Below are positions 35,690-43,861 of a DNA stretch of 64,000 nt, in pieces. Made by a program: the position numbers and the translations under genes. Within the stretch, counting starts at the first letter, position 1, and each line of letters begins with the position of its first letter. The notes beneath the pieces were generated by a model, which had not been told where the DNA came from, ran no database searches, and saw nothing but the letters and a program-made list of their open reading frames with translations. Location: the NCBI GenBank assembly GCA_012837715.1, contig DUQR01000045.1:1-64000 (forward strand), in the 5' to 3' direction. The DNA is from Bacillota bacterium. Its GTDB lineage: Bacteria; Bacillota; UBA4882; UBA10575.

Positions 35690-36804
35690 AGAAATCGGCC
35701 GAAAAATGGTTTTTTTATAAGAATAGCATCATGGGGACAAAATTCTTGACAACAATAGCAGCGAATACACCGGCGATCATCAATCTCCATCCCGTGCTGT
35801 CCTTTACTGATTACTTGGGCGGGACAACCCTGAAGACAAATCCCACATTGGAGGCAATTATCCTTGAAGACCGGATAACCAGAGACATAGCGGCGGAAGA
35901 GATTGGTAACCACCTTCGGGGCCCGCAGGTTGATGTTGGTCTTGGCCGGTGGAACCTGAAAATCGGCGAGAATAAACTCGTTCAATTGCTCCCCGCAGAT
36001 GCGGACCTCCCCTTCTTTCAGTCCAGGAATTTCCCTTCGGGCAGCTAAAGCCAATAAAGGTACTTCTAACGGTGTTAAACCAATCAACCGGGCAATCGTG
36101 GCATCAACAGCAAAGGGATTAGCCCCGGCTAAAATCAAGCCCATCAAACGGAGGTTTCCGTTCCGCGGCCCACCCCCTTCCATCGCCATCACGCCGTCAA
36201 CCACGGTAAGAGCTGGTTTTAAGGTTAAAGCTAGATCGATTAACATCTCCTGAAAATATTCAGCCTGTTGCAGCCGGAAATGCATCTCCCCTTTGCGTAG
36301 CCCAGCCACACATCCAAAGAGATTTTTCACTGCGCCGGTCAGGCGGGTCAGGCCGTGGGTTTTAATTCGTGGTAGATTAATTATTACATCAACCTGGCTG
36401 ATCTCTTCCACTAGCGGAAAACTTTTTAGAATTTTCCCTTCCGGGGCCTTGACCGTAATTTCCCGGTTAAAGACACCCAGGGGTACGTTCAGTTCCCGAC
36501 AGACCTCAGCGATCCCTGCCTTCTGTGCCACCGAAGAGAGACTGCCCACCCCGGGACTATCGCCCACTATTGGTTTGGCGCCGAGGGCTAATAGTTCTTT
36601 TAAGACCGCGCGGACGACTTCCGGATGGGTGTCGACTCCCCGCTCGGGCGGTTCTGCCGCTAAGAGATTAGGTTTAACCAATACCTTTTGGCCGGAACAG
36701 ACAAATTTTTCGAGCCCCCCCAATGCTTGGAGGCAGTTTTGAACAGCGCCTTCCACTTTCTTCCGGGAATAACTGGAACAACGGGCCATAGCAACTGTAT
36801 TCAT
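35686..36804 (-). CDS. DUF362 protein with C-terminal 4Fe-4S ferredoxin domain
   Basis: A 372-residue protein with the DUF362 domain (KVLVKPNLLAAEPPERGVDTHPEVV; VDVIINLPRIKTHGLTRLTGAVKNLFGC) in the first 260 residues. Two 4Fe-4S motifs near the end (CLQCGICLQGCPAQ and CIRCYCCQEFCPHDA) make it a likely electron carrier or redox enzyme in an anaerobe. The exact reaction is unknown. ATG at 36804 with GGAG upstream. Confidence 0.82.
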   Translation of the reverse strand: MNTVAMARCSSYSRKKVEGAVQNCLQALGGLEKFVCSGQKVLVKPNLLAAEPPERGVDTHPEVVRAVLKELLALGAKPIVGDSPGVGSLSSVAQKAGIAEVCRELNVPLGVFNREITVKAPEGKILKSFPLVEEISQVDVIINLPRIKTHGLTRLTGAVKNLFGCVAGLRKGEMHFRLQQAEYFQEMLIDLALTLKPALTVVDGVMAMEGGGPRNGNLRLMGLILAGANPFAVDATIARLIGLTPLEVPLLALAARREIPGLKEGEVRICGEQLNEFILADFQVPPAKTNINLRAPKVVTNLFRRYVSGYPVFKDNCLQCGICLQGCPAQVISKGQHGMEIDDRRCIRCYCCQEFCPHDAILIKKPFFGRFL

Positions 36805-36847
36805 CAATCTTTCTCCATTTCCACTGCCTTTTCTTAATATAGAAAAA

Positions 36848-36874
36848 GTTCTCTGGTTAAGTTCTCCAGAGAAC
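36848..36874 (-). terminator. Terminator after murC
   Basis: Perfect 9-bp stem GTTCTCTGG / CCAGAGAAC (36848-36856 with 36866-36874). On the minus strand it is followed by TTTTTC, downstream of murC. Confidence 0.65.
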
Positions 36875-36913
36875 AGAAAGACTCCTTTAGCGTTACCCCT
36901 TTTTTACGTGGTC

Positions 36914-38290
36914 TTAAACTCCTTTTTGTTGTAGGAAAGCTTCGCCCACCTTATATATATCCCCGGCCCCCATGGTCAGCACTAAATCACCCGGCCGCGT
37001 CTCCTGCAGAAGCAATTCTTTTAGCGCTGTCAAGTCGCCAACATAGCGGACATCTGGGTGGTGTTCCCCCGTTGCTTCCGCTAGCTGACGGCTGGAGATA
37101 TCCCCCGGATCCACCTCCCGGGCGGCATAGATATCGGCCAGAAGGAGAATATCCGCATCATTAAAGGCCTGGGTAAAGTCGGAAAAAAGATGTTTTGTCC
37201 GGCTATACAAGTGGGGTTGAAAAACACACCAGACTCGGCCCGCCGAATATTGTTTTTTCACCGTGGCCAGGGTATTCCGGATCGCCACCGGATGATGGGC
37301 GTAATCATCAATCACCACCACGCCACCGGCTTTTCCTTTCACTTCAAATCGACGGCGGACACCGGTAAAGGCTTGGAGGTATTTTAGGCAATCGGCCAAC
37401 TCAACCCCGGTCTCTGTAGCTACGGCCAACGCAGCCAGCGCATTCCGCAAATTATGCTCGCCGGGTACTTGCAAGGCCAAATCCCCAAGATAAACCCCGT
37501 TCTTATGTAGTTTTCCTTTGATTCCCAACGGCGCGATATTCTCCACTTCCGTACAATACCAATCCGCCTCAGGCGTTAGCCCGAAGGTTACGACCGGCGC
37601 TTTCGCCGCCGTCCGTAACTGGGCAAGATGAGGATCATCATGCCAGATTACCAACTTTCCATCCGAAGGCACAAGCCTAATAAATTCCTTAAAGGTCTCC
37701 ACCACCGCTTCGGCCGTGGGGAAACAATCGGGATGATCCCAATCGACATTGGTAATGACGGCGATCTGGGGTGAAAGGTAAAGGAAGGAGCAGCGAAATT
37801 CACAGGCTTCCACCACAAAGTAGGGGCTTTTTCCCGTCCGGTGGTTTCCCAATAGTTCTTTCATCTCCCCACCTACCTCAATGGTGGGATCTTTTCCCCC
37901 TTTAATCAACAGCAAAGAAATCATCGCCGTGGTTGTCGTCTTCCCGTGGGTTCCGGCCACGGCGATCCCCATTCCCTTTTCTTTCATAATCGCACCTAAA
38001 AGTTCAGCTCCTTCGTAGAGAGGAAGCCCCTTCGCTTTGGCGGCCACTACTTCCGGATTATCTTCGCCGACGGCATTGGTGTAAACAACCACATCAAGAG
38101 CGTCGGTGATTTGCTCTGCCTTATGTCCGTAGTAAATCTTTACGCCTTTGGCCTCTAATTCCCATGTATTTCTACCGGCTGTCCGGTCCGAACCGGATAC
38201 TTTATAGCCGCTTTCGAGCATAATCTTGGCTAAAGCGCTGAGACGCGCGCCTCCAATTCCGATAAAATAAAGATGATCACCAGGTTTCAA
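36914..38290 (-). CDS. murC: UDP-N-acetylmuramate-L-alanine ligase
   Basis: Adds L-alanine to UDP-MurNAc in peptidoglycan synthesis. FIGIGGARLSALA (about residue 10) is the N-terminal nucleotide-sugar site, VAGTHGKTTTTAM (about 105) the ATP loop, and IDDYAHHPVAIRNTL (about 320) the ligase C-terminal motif. The usual EADE.D segment is replaced by EACEFRCSF. TTG at 38290, preceded by AAAGGA, gives 458 residues as expected. The frame also extends upstream to 38434 but without support. murC stands alone here, away from a dcw cluster. Confidence 0.87.
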   Translation of the reverse strand: MKPGDHLYFIGIGGARLSALAKIMLESGYKVSGSDRTAGRNTWELEAKGVKIYYGHKAEQITDALDVVVYTNAVGEDNPEVVAAKAKGLPLYEGAELLGAIMKEKGMGIAVAGTHGKTTTTAMISLLLIKGGKDPTIEVGGEMKELLGNHRTGKSPYFVVEACEFRCSFLYLSPQIAVITNVDWDHPDCFPTAEAVVETFKEFIRLVPSDGKLVIWHDDPHLAQLRTAAKAPVVTFGLTPEADWYCTEVENIAPLGIKGKLHKNGVYLGDLALQVPGEHNLRNALAALAVATETGVELADCLKYLQAFTGVRRRFEVKGKAGGVVVIDDYAHHPVAIRNTLATVKKQYSAGRVWCVFQPHLYSRTKHLFSDFTQAFNDADILLLADIYAAREVDPGDISSRQLAEATGEHHPDVRYVGDLTALKELLLQETRPGDLVLTMGAGDIYKVGEAFLQQKGV

Positions 38291-38516
38291 GCTGATCCGT
38301 CCTTTCTCGGCCAATCCTCCCTCTTTTCCCACATTTTCTATTCTATGACGTTTAACTGAATAAAACAATATCTCTTTTGTGAAAATGGCCGAATCTTTCT
38401 TTCCCAGCCACCGGTGGCTAGATTCAGTCAACATAAATTATTCCTTATTTTATCCATTTCTGCCATCTTTAATTCCCGTTTCGGTAACCTCCACTAAATA
38501 GCTTTAACGATCATAA

Positions 38517-38545
38517 TTGCCCGGCCAAAATTTTTGTGTTATAAT
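38517..38545 (+). promoter_or_regulatory. Promoter of the DUF1538-PII unit
   Basis: TTGCCC (38517-38522) and TATAAT (38540-38545) are 17 bp apart, with TGT before the -10 (extended -10). This gives a leader of about 220 nt containing a repeat element. Confidence 0.6.
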
Positions 38546-38642
38546 TAACCAGTTAACCTAGACTTAACATTTAATCTGCTTCGTAGTCGCCCACCCCAAC
38601 ACGCCAGGCTATTTAACTATGGCTTTAGCGTTGTCACCATTA

Positions 38643-38738
38643 CATTAAAAGATATCTCAATATTTCCTGTTTACCTTGAATTTGGGCAACCAACATATTG
38701 TATTGGCGCATTAAAGCAAAGGCCAACGCAAAAGCCCT
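38643..38738 (+). repeat. Intergenic repeat family A, copy 1
   Basis: About 95 bp. Aligns in the same orientation with 54828-54917. Shared blocks include ATATTGTATTG and CAAAGG(T/C)CAACGCA. Lies in the leader of the DUF1538 gene. A short motif like the end of repeat family B lies at 38583-38597 (GTAGTCGCCCACCCC). Confidence 0.6.
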
Positions 38739-38774
38739 TATCAAGAAGATATCTTGAAAGGAAGTGATTCTGTT

Positions 38775-40262
38775 TTGAATGCGCTAAGTTCAAAGTTTAA
38801 AGAAGTTATCTCCACTGTCCTTCCGATTACCATCATCGTTCTCATCCTGCATTTTACGATTACTCCTTTGGAAACGCCGCTTTTACTCCGTTTTCTCCTG
38901 GGTGCTTTTTTGATCACAATTGGCTTAGCCATTTTTCTGTTCGGGGTTGATCTTGGTATTACCCCAATCGGTTCGCTGCTCGGTGAGACCGTGGCGAAAA
39001 CCAATAAATTAACAGTAATTATATTAGCCGGCTTATTGTTAGGCTTTATGATCTCCATCGCCGAGCCGGATCTCCATGTTTTAGCCGGCCAGGTTGACAT
39101 GGTTTCCGCAGGGCAGATCCCAAAAGCGGTAATCGTGGTAGTCGTCTCCCTTGGGATTGCCCTTATGCTGGCCGTCGGTTTTTTAAGAACCGTTTACAAT
39201 CTTGCGTTATCCAAAGTATTTACCTTGGCTTATGCTGTTATTTTTCTTTTATCCTTATTTACTTCCGCTGAATTTTTGGCGATCGCTTTTGATTCCTCCG
39301 GCGCCACCACCGGCGCGTTAACCGTGCCTTTCGTTTTGGCCTTAGCCTTGGGGATCTCTTCTTTAAATAAGGATAGTCTTGTCTCCGAAAGCGGAAGTTT
39401 TGGTTTAGTCGGCATTATCTCCTCCGGCCCGATCATGGCGGTAACCCTCATGAGTATCCTTTCCAAAACTGACCGGATTGTGGGGAGCCTAGAACTTCAA
39501 CTCACCCAATCCCCTTCTCTATTGGCGCCTTTCCTCATAATACTCCCCTCCAACAGCTGGGACGCCTTTATTGCCCTCCTCCCGCTGCTGCTGGTTTTTC
39601 TTGTCGGCCAGAAGTTAGTCTTTAAACTACCGAAAAAATCCGCCCGTCGCGTATTAAAAGGCCTGCTTTATACCTTCATTGGCTTAGTCCTCTTTCTTAC
39701 GGGAGTACAAGCGGGGTTCTTGGATGTAGGCAGTCTCATCGGCTACCGGTTAGCTTCCTCCAGCCGTCCCTTGGTGGTGATGATCGGGTTAGTCCTAGGT
39801 TTGGTTACGGTCCTTGCCGAGCCGGCGGTACACGTTTTAACCAACCAGATCGAAGAGGTGACCAGTGGTTACGTTAAAAGAAAGGTTGTTCTCTTTGCTC
39901 TTTCCATCGGCGTGGGTTTAGCGGTCGCCCTTTCTATTCTCCGGATTGTCACTCCCGCCATCCAACTCTGGCACTATTTATTACCCGGTTTTTTCCTCGC
40001 CATTGTCCTCACCTATTTTGTTCCCGAGTTATTCGTCGGCATTGCCTTTGATGCGGGCGGCGTCGCCTCGGGACCAATGACGGCCACTTTTATCTTGGCC
40101 TTTGCGCAAGGGGTGGCGGAAGCAGCGGAGGGAGCCAATGTGTTAATCGATGGCTTCGGAGTCATCGCCATGGTGGCGTTAACTCCTTTACTCACACTCC
40201 AACTTTTAGGTTATCTATATAAAGTTAAATCTACAGAAGGAGGGGTTAAGGCTAATGGATAA
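38775..40262 (+). CDS. DUF1538 integral membrane protein, probable transporter
   Basis: About twelve membrane helices in two homologous halves (about residues 1-240 and 265-495). Each half carries AEPDLHVLAGQ- or AEPAVHVLTNQ-type and FDSSGATTGALTVPF- or FDAGGVASGPMTATF-type motifs, which suggests an inverted or tandem duplication typical of transporters. Substrate is unknown. Start TTG at 38775, following AGGAAGTGA. Overlaps the tandem PII gene by eight bases, so the two are coupled and the PII protein probably regulates it. Confidence 0.85.
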   Translation: MNALSSKFKEVISTVLPITIIVLILHFTITPLETPLLLRFLLGAFLITIGLAIFLFGVDLGITPIGSLLGETVAKTNKLTVIILAGLLLGFMISIAEPDLHVLAGQVDMVSAGQIPKAVIVVVVSLGIALMLAVGFLRTVYNLALSKVFTLAYAVIFLLSLFTSAEFLAIAFDSSGATTGALTVPFVLALALGISSLNKDSLVSESGSFGLVGIISSGPIMAVTLMSILSKTDRIVGSLELQLTQSPSLLAPFLIILPSNSWDAFIALLPLLLVFLVGQKLVFKLPKKSARRVLKGLLYTFIGLVLFLTGVQAGFLDVGSLIGYRLASSSRPLVVMIGLVLGLVTVLAEPAVHVLTNQIEEVTSGYVKRKVVLFALSIGVGLAVALSILRIVTPAIQLWHYLLPGFFLAIVLTYFVPELFVGIAFDAGGVASGPMTATFILAFAQGVAEAAEGANVLIDGFGVIAMVALTPLLTLQLLGYLYKVKSTEGGVKANG

Positions 40263-40926
40263 GCACCGGGAAGAACTTGAGTTTTCTTTAATCTACGTGG
40301 TTGTTGATTACGGCCAAGGTAGCAAAATATTGGCCCATGCGAAACGTTCCGGCGTAACCGGAGGAACCATTTTTTTTGGAAAAGGGACCGTCCACAACCG
40401 CCTCTTGGAATTTCTTTCCTTAACAGAAATCCGTAAAGAGATCGTGCTGATGGTTGCGGAAAAAAATGTGGCCAGACAGGCATTGTTCGAGATCAATAAA
40501 GAATTTTCCTTAGCCAAGCCCAATCATGGGATTGCCTTCAGTATTCCAGTCATTAATTTTTTTGGTTCCCACACCTTTGGGGACCAACCGTTTAAAGAGA
40601 ATAGAGGTGTGATAAAAAACATGTATAATGCGGTTTTTGTCATTGTGGATAAAGGAAAAGGCGAAGCGGTTATTGATGCAGCCAAAGAAAAGGGGGCCAA
40701 AGGAGGAACGATCATCCATGCTCGCGGATCGGGTATTCATAAATCTATTAAATTATTTGGCATGGAAATCGAGCCGGAAAAAGATATTGCCCTCATCCTC
40801 TGTGAACAGCAGCTTACCGCAGGTATTGTCACCCACATCCGCGCCGAACTTCATATTGACCAACCGGGTAATGGGATTATCTTCACCCAAAGGGTAGAGG
40901 AGACTTACGGGTTACGGAAAGAATAA
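40255..40926 (+). CDS. Tandem P-II-like regulatory protein
   Basis: A 223-residue protein with two PII-like ferredoxin-fold domains (about 10-110 and 120-220). Each carries a KAGVTGGTI-like loop (RSGVTGGTIFFGKGTV; KEKGAKGGTIIHARGSG) and a terminal strand (GIAFSIPV; GIIFTQRV). PII proteins sense nucleotides and small metabolites and control transporters by direct binding. Gene start ATG at 40255 overlaps the DUF1538 stop, with GAAGGAGGGG upstream. The classical T-loop uridylylation Tyr is not in an obvious place. Strong candidate regulator of the adjacent transporter. Confidence 0.82.
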   Translation: MDKHREELEFSLIYVVVDYGQGSKILAHAKRSGVTGGTIFFGKGTVHNRLLEFLSLTEIRKEIVLMVAEKNVARQALFEINKEFSLAKPNHGIAFSIPVINFFGSHTFGDQPFKENRGVIKNMYNAVFVIVDKGKGEAVIDAAKEKGAKGGTIIHARGSGIHKSIKLFGMEIEPEKDIALILCEQQLTAGIVTHIRAELHIDQPGNGIIFTQRVEETYGLRKE

Positions 40927-40933
40927 AAAAGAA

Positions 40934-40952
40934 AACCCGGTAATTCCGGGTT
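40934..40952 (-). terminator. Terminator hairpin of the zinc-ribbon gene
   Basis: AACCCGG (40934-40940) pairs with CCGGGTT (40946-40952). Minus-strand T-run TTTTCTTTTTT follows. It separates the convergent PII gene and zinc-ribbon gene. Confidence 0.6.
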
Positions 40953-40962
40953 CGAACAAAGT

Positions 40963-41163
40963 TCAGTATTCTTCGTTGGAAGAATAGAGCTGGTTTTCAT
41001 CAACGGTGGTGACTTGTTCTTGACAGAGTGGACAGGTCACCACTTCGTCGTCTTCATCATAGCCTAAATGAATCATTGTTCCACAGTATGGACATTTCAC
41101 ACCCTCTTCGGCATTATCCGCTCTTTCCGGAAGACTAAGCGGATGCCGTCCCTCTTTGGTCAT
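40963..41163 (-). CDS. Small zinc-ribbon protein
   Basis: 66-residue acidic protein with two CxxC pairs (CPYCGTM and CPLCQEQ) 17 residues apart, a likely structural zinc ribbon, and an acidic tail. No enzymatic domain. Reminiscent of small zinc-ribbon carriers, but function is unknown. GGGGGAGG precedes the ATG. Divergent from the spore-protein gene. Confidence 0.6.
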   Translation of the reverse strand: MTKEGRHPLSLPERADNAEEGVKCPYCGTMIHLGYDEDDEVVTCPLCQEQVTTVDENQLYSSNEEY

Positions 41164-41281
41164 CTCTTTTCCTCCCCCGTTTTTTTATATTGTCCCTTTC
41201 TTCACTACTTACCTATTCATCCTTTTTTTTAATGGGTTTTTCCAGCGCCACCCGGTTATATTATCGGTGGGAGGTGGAGCT

Positions 41282-41467
41282 GTGGCCCGACGTAGTATCG
41301 TTTCCGATGAGGTCAAATACGAAATAGCCAAAGAACTTGGTTTCGCCGACCGCATTCAACGTAACGGAAATAACTACGACTACAGCAATCTCACTACCCG
41401 CGAGGCAGGCCTCATTGTGCGTGGCTTGATCGAAAAAGCTGAACAGTTGATGGCCTCCCCGAAATAG
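41282..41467 (+). CDS. Alpha/beta-type small acid-soluble spore protein (SspF-like)
   Basis: 61-residue protein matching the short SASP pattern: MARRSIVSDEVKYEIAKELG at the N terminus, and REAGLIVRGLIEKAEQLM at the C terminus. SASPs coat DNA in dormant spores and are degraded at germination. The GTG at 41282 has GGGAGGTGG upstream. The longer frame opening at 41156 is unsupported. Supports an endospore-forming host. No convincing sigma-G promoter was seen. Confidence 0.75.
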   Translation: MARRSIVSDEVKYEIAKELGFADRIQRNGNNYDYSNLTTREAGLIVRGLIEKAEQLMASPK

Positions 41468-41499
41468 GAACAAGGGGTGTGTCCCTACACCCCTTGTTC
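41468..41499 (+). terminator. Terminator of the spore-protein gene
   Basis: Perfect 13-bp stem, GAACAAGGGGTGT (41468-41480) with ACACCCCTTGTTC (41487-41499), followed by CATTTTT. Directly abuts the stop codon. Confidence 0.8.
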
Positions 41500-41679
41500 C
41501 CATTTTTGCCTTCCGGCCAGGTCTTGATCTTTTCACCCTCTTTTAAAGTTTACCATAAATTCCATTCCTGCCTTGAGCAGGTGTTTTTATTAATTTAGAG
41601 AAGTTTAAGGAACAAAAGGTGCAAACGGCTATTTAGGCCAGTCGTGCAAAATTTGCTGAAAGAAATGGAGGAATCATCT

Positions 41680-42837
41680 TTGCTACGCCTTACCAAAACC
41701 AACCTATTACTCTGGTGTTTATTTACCCTGTTATTCCTCGGCTTTTTGGGCGTTTCCCCTACTCAGGCTGTTGAAGATAATGTTATGAAACGCCTCTCTA
41801 ATTTGGAAAGTCGCTGGGGCCATCTCCAGCTCGGCGGAGAATTCAGTCTTCTTGCGGATTATAAGCAACGGGCTTTTGAAGAATACCGGACCCCGGATCT
41901 GAAAAACTATTTGAACCTTTATTTTGATGCGCAAATCGATCGCAACTTCTACTTCTATCTTTTGCTTTCCCACTATGATAATTACGGATACCTTAACCAA
42001 CTCTATGTGAACGAAGCGGCTGTCCGTTACCGTTCGCCCCAATTCTTATTGGATTTGGGAAAATTCAAATTTACTCTGGATCCTCTAGGCTTAATTGCCG
42101 ATCACTCCGGCTCACCGCTTCAAGGTATGGCCATCCAAACCGGTAATAACAAAATTTATTTCGGCGGTTATTATTCCCGGCTTTTTCTGAATCCGGCAAA
42201 AATCGATCCGGAAAAAATCGAGATTACCAGTGATGATCAGTTCGCCATAAGGGTGGCCTTTCCGAAACCCCAATATATGCTAGGAATGACCTTAGTATCC
42301 ACCCCGTCGGGGGACCTCAGTGAAACCGCGATTGGGCTCGACCTGATTACCAATGTTTCCGGCGGCGCTCTCCAAACTGAAGTGGCCTGGTATAAGCCAG
42401 GAGTGGACAGTTATCAAACCTACAAGCATGATGGCGCTTTCGGCGGGTTAGCAACCTGGAGCAAAAATGTGGCTGCGACAACTTACACCTTAAATACCTG
42501 GTGTTTTGAGAAAGGCTTTGCTCCCATCTCTTCGGTTTTGAACGACAGTTTTCTGGAAAAGGGTGAAATCTTCGCCAACAACTCATACGGGATCGGCGGT
42601 GGTTTACAGCGGAAACTCGAAAATAACTGGGAGACAACTGTAAAAGCCGGTCTCTTACTTTCACCGGACCAAACTTTCTCTGGACCGCAGTTAACTTTCT
42701 CCGGTCGGTTACGGAAAAGCTTTTCGATCGCTACCAACCTGGAATTTGGTTTTGATTCAGGGTTTGAAGCTGATGTGGATAAGATTAACCTCCACCGGTA
42801 CAATCGTTTATTCGTTCAGTTTAACACCGTATTTTAA
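41680..42837 (+). CDS. Putative outer-membrane beta-barrel protein
   Basis: 385 residues. Signal peptide about residues 1-30 with a TQA cleavage site (start TTG with GGAGG 8 nt upstream). The mature part is made of alternating-polarity short strands separated by turns (for example YFDAQIDRNFYFYLLLSHYDN and FGGLATWSKNVAATTYTLNT) and has no membrane helices. It ends LFVQFNTVF, an aromatic-terminated strand like the C-terminal signal recognised by the BAM machinery. Such proteins are expected in a diderm. The pore substrate is unknown. A periplasmic or surface beta protein in a monoderm is the alternative. Confidence 0.6.
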   Translation: MLRLTKTNLLLWCLFTLLFLGFLGVSPTQAVEDNVMKRLSNLESRWGHLQLGGEFSLLADYKQRAFEEYRTPDLKNYLNLYFDAQIDRNFYFYLLLSHYDNYGYLNQLYVNEAAVRYRSPQFLLDLGKFKFTLDPLGLIADHSGSPLQGMAIQTGNNKIYFGGYYSRLFLNPAKIDPEKIEITSDDQFAIRVAFPKPQYMLGMTLVSTPSGDLSETAIGLDLITNVSGGALQTEVAWYKPGVDSYQTYKHDGAFGGLATWSKNVAATTYTLNTWCFEKGFAPISSVLNDSFLEKGEIFANNSYGIGGGLQRKLENNWETTVKAGLLLSPDQTFSGPQLTFSGRLRKSFSIATNLEFGFDSGFEADVDKINLHRYNRLFVQFNTVF

Positions 42838-42862
42838 ATTATCCCCTAAGGAGGAATTATCT

Positions 42863-43498
42863 TTGTTAAAAAGGAGATCAACCACCCTACTTTTGACCAT
42901 GCTGCTTATGTTCACCCTGGTGGTGACCACCGGCGCCGCCGCTCCACCCTTATCTGGGGTTAAAGTAGTTGTTGATGCGGGACATGGTGGCTGGGACCCG
43001 GGCGCCGTAGGCGTCAACGGTCTAACCGAAAAAGAGATTAACTTACAGGTGGCAAAGGCCCTCCGCAACTGTCTGGTGGAGTACGGGGGGGCAATCGTGG
43101 AAATGACGAGAATCGAGGATCGGTATGTTTCCTTGGCGTCCCGGGTAAAGAAGGCGAATTTAAGCGGTGCGGATCGTTTCATCTCGATACACCATAACGG
43201 TTCGGTGAATCCCAACCATAATGGAACAGCCGTTTATTCGGCGAAGAATGGAAGCTGGCAGAGTCATGATTTAAGAAACAAAGTGCAAAAACGGTTGCGA
43301 CAAATGACCGGTCTCCGCGATTTAGGCGCTAATACCGCCAATTTCTACGTATTGCGGAACACAACCATGCCGGCGATTCTAACGGAAGCCTCTTTTATCA
43401 CCAATCCCAAAGAAGAGCAGCGGTTAAGAGATCCGGGATATCTTTGGCGGGAAGCCTTTTATATTTACAAAGGCCTTGTTGACCACATGGGTAATTAA
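42863..43498 (+). CDS. N-acetylmuramoyl-L-alanine amidase (Amidase_3)
   Basis: Zinc amidase cleaving the MurNAc-L-Ala bond. Signal peptide about 1-25. VVVDAGHGGWDPGAVG (about 30-45) holds the first zinc His, GLTEKEINLQVAKAL the Glu, SIHHNGSVN (about 108) the second His, and ILTEASFITNPKEE the catalytic Glu (about 172). 211 residues. TTG at 42863 follows AAGGAGG at 42848-42854. It probably belongs with the porin-like gene in one unit and ends at a strong terminator. Confidence 0.9.
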   Translation: MLKRRSTTLLLTMLLMFTLVVTTGAAAPPLSGVKVVVDAGHGGWDPGAVGVNGLTEKEINLQVAKALRNCLVEYGGAIVEMTRIEDRYVSLASRVKKANLSGADRFISIHHNGSVNPNHNGTAVYSAKNGSWQSHDLRNKVQKRLRQMTGLRDLGANTANFYVLRNTTMPAILTEASFITNPKEEQRLRDPGYLWREAFYIYKGLVDHMGN

Positions 43499-43553
43499 AA
43501 TTGGCCGGACCACCCTGGACGGCCCCAACCAGCCAGTCGACCTTGGCTGACCG

Positions 43554-43589
43554 AAAGTGGATACCGATGATCGGTATCCACTTTTTTTT
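43554..43589 (+). terminator. Terminator after the amidase gene
   Basis: A 14-bp stem (43554-43567 with 43571-43584, loop TGA) continues into a run of eight T. Clear plus-strand intrinsic terminator. Confidence 0.85.
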
Positions 43590-43764
43590 GGGTAGTCGCT
43601 CACCCTAGCTAACGACCGCTTGCGCATAGTAATAGGCCACGAAAACCAAGTCATGCGGAGAGTGCCTCTGACCCCGGCTGGGTGAATACGGATCAAGATA
43701 ATCTTCCGTCGGCGTGACGAAGGACGCGAGCTGTTTTTATGACAGTCGCCCACCCTAGATGATT
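43590..43764. repeat. Intergenic repeat family B, copy 2
   Basis: About 130-bp core flanked by direct repeats of GTCGC(T/C)CACCCTAG (43594-43607 and 43745-43758). The core resembles 31709-31823 in reverse orientation, and the left-end motif resembles 54721-54753 and 32014-32040. No intact gene. The spacer 43499-43861 otherwise holds only the terminator at its left end. Confidence 0.6.
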
Positions 43765-43861
43765 TGCATTTTATTACTGGGGTGGTATTTTGTGGCAGGA
43801 TCATAAACAATTATGTCAAATACTTATGTAATCTTATTATTAATAATTTGGGGTGGTAATT

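Noticed and set aside
40934-40960. GGGTTCGAAC resembling a tRNA T-loop
   Set aside because: Only 36 bp lie between the two genes, and the stem is the terminator described above.
41500-41679. Cyclic-di-GMP riboswitch ahead of the porin-like gene
   Set aside because: Some AAACGG- and GGCC-type motifs occur, but the conserved core and tetraloop/receptor arrangement is absent.
43424-43810. 128-codon minus-strand frame over the terminator and repeat
   Set aside because: It overlaps the amidase gene end and the terminator, and basic low-complexity composition suggests chance.
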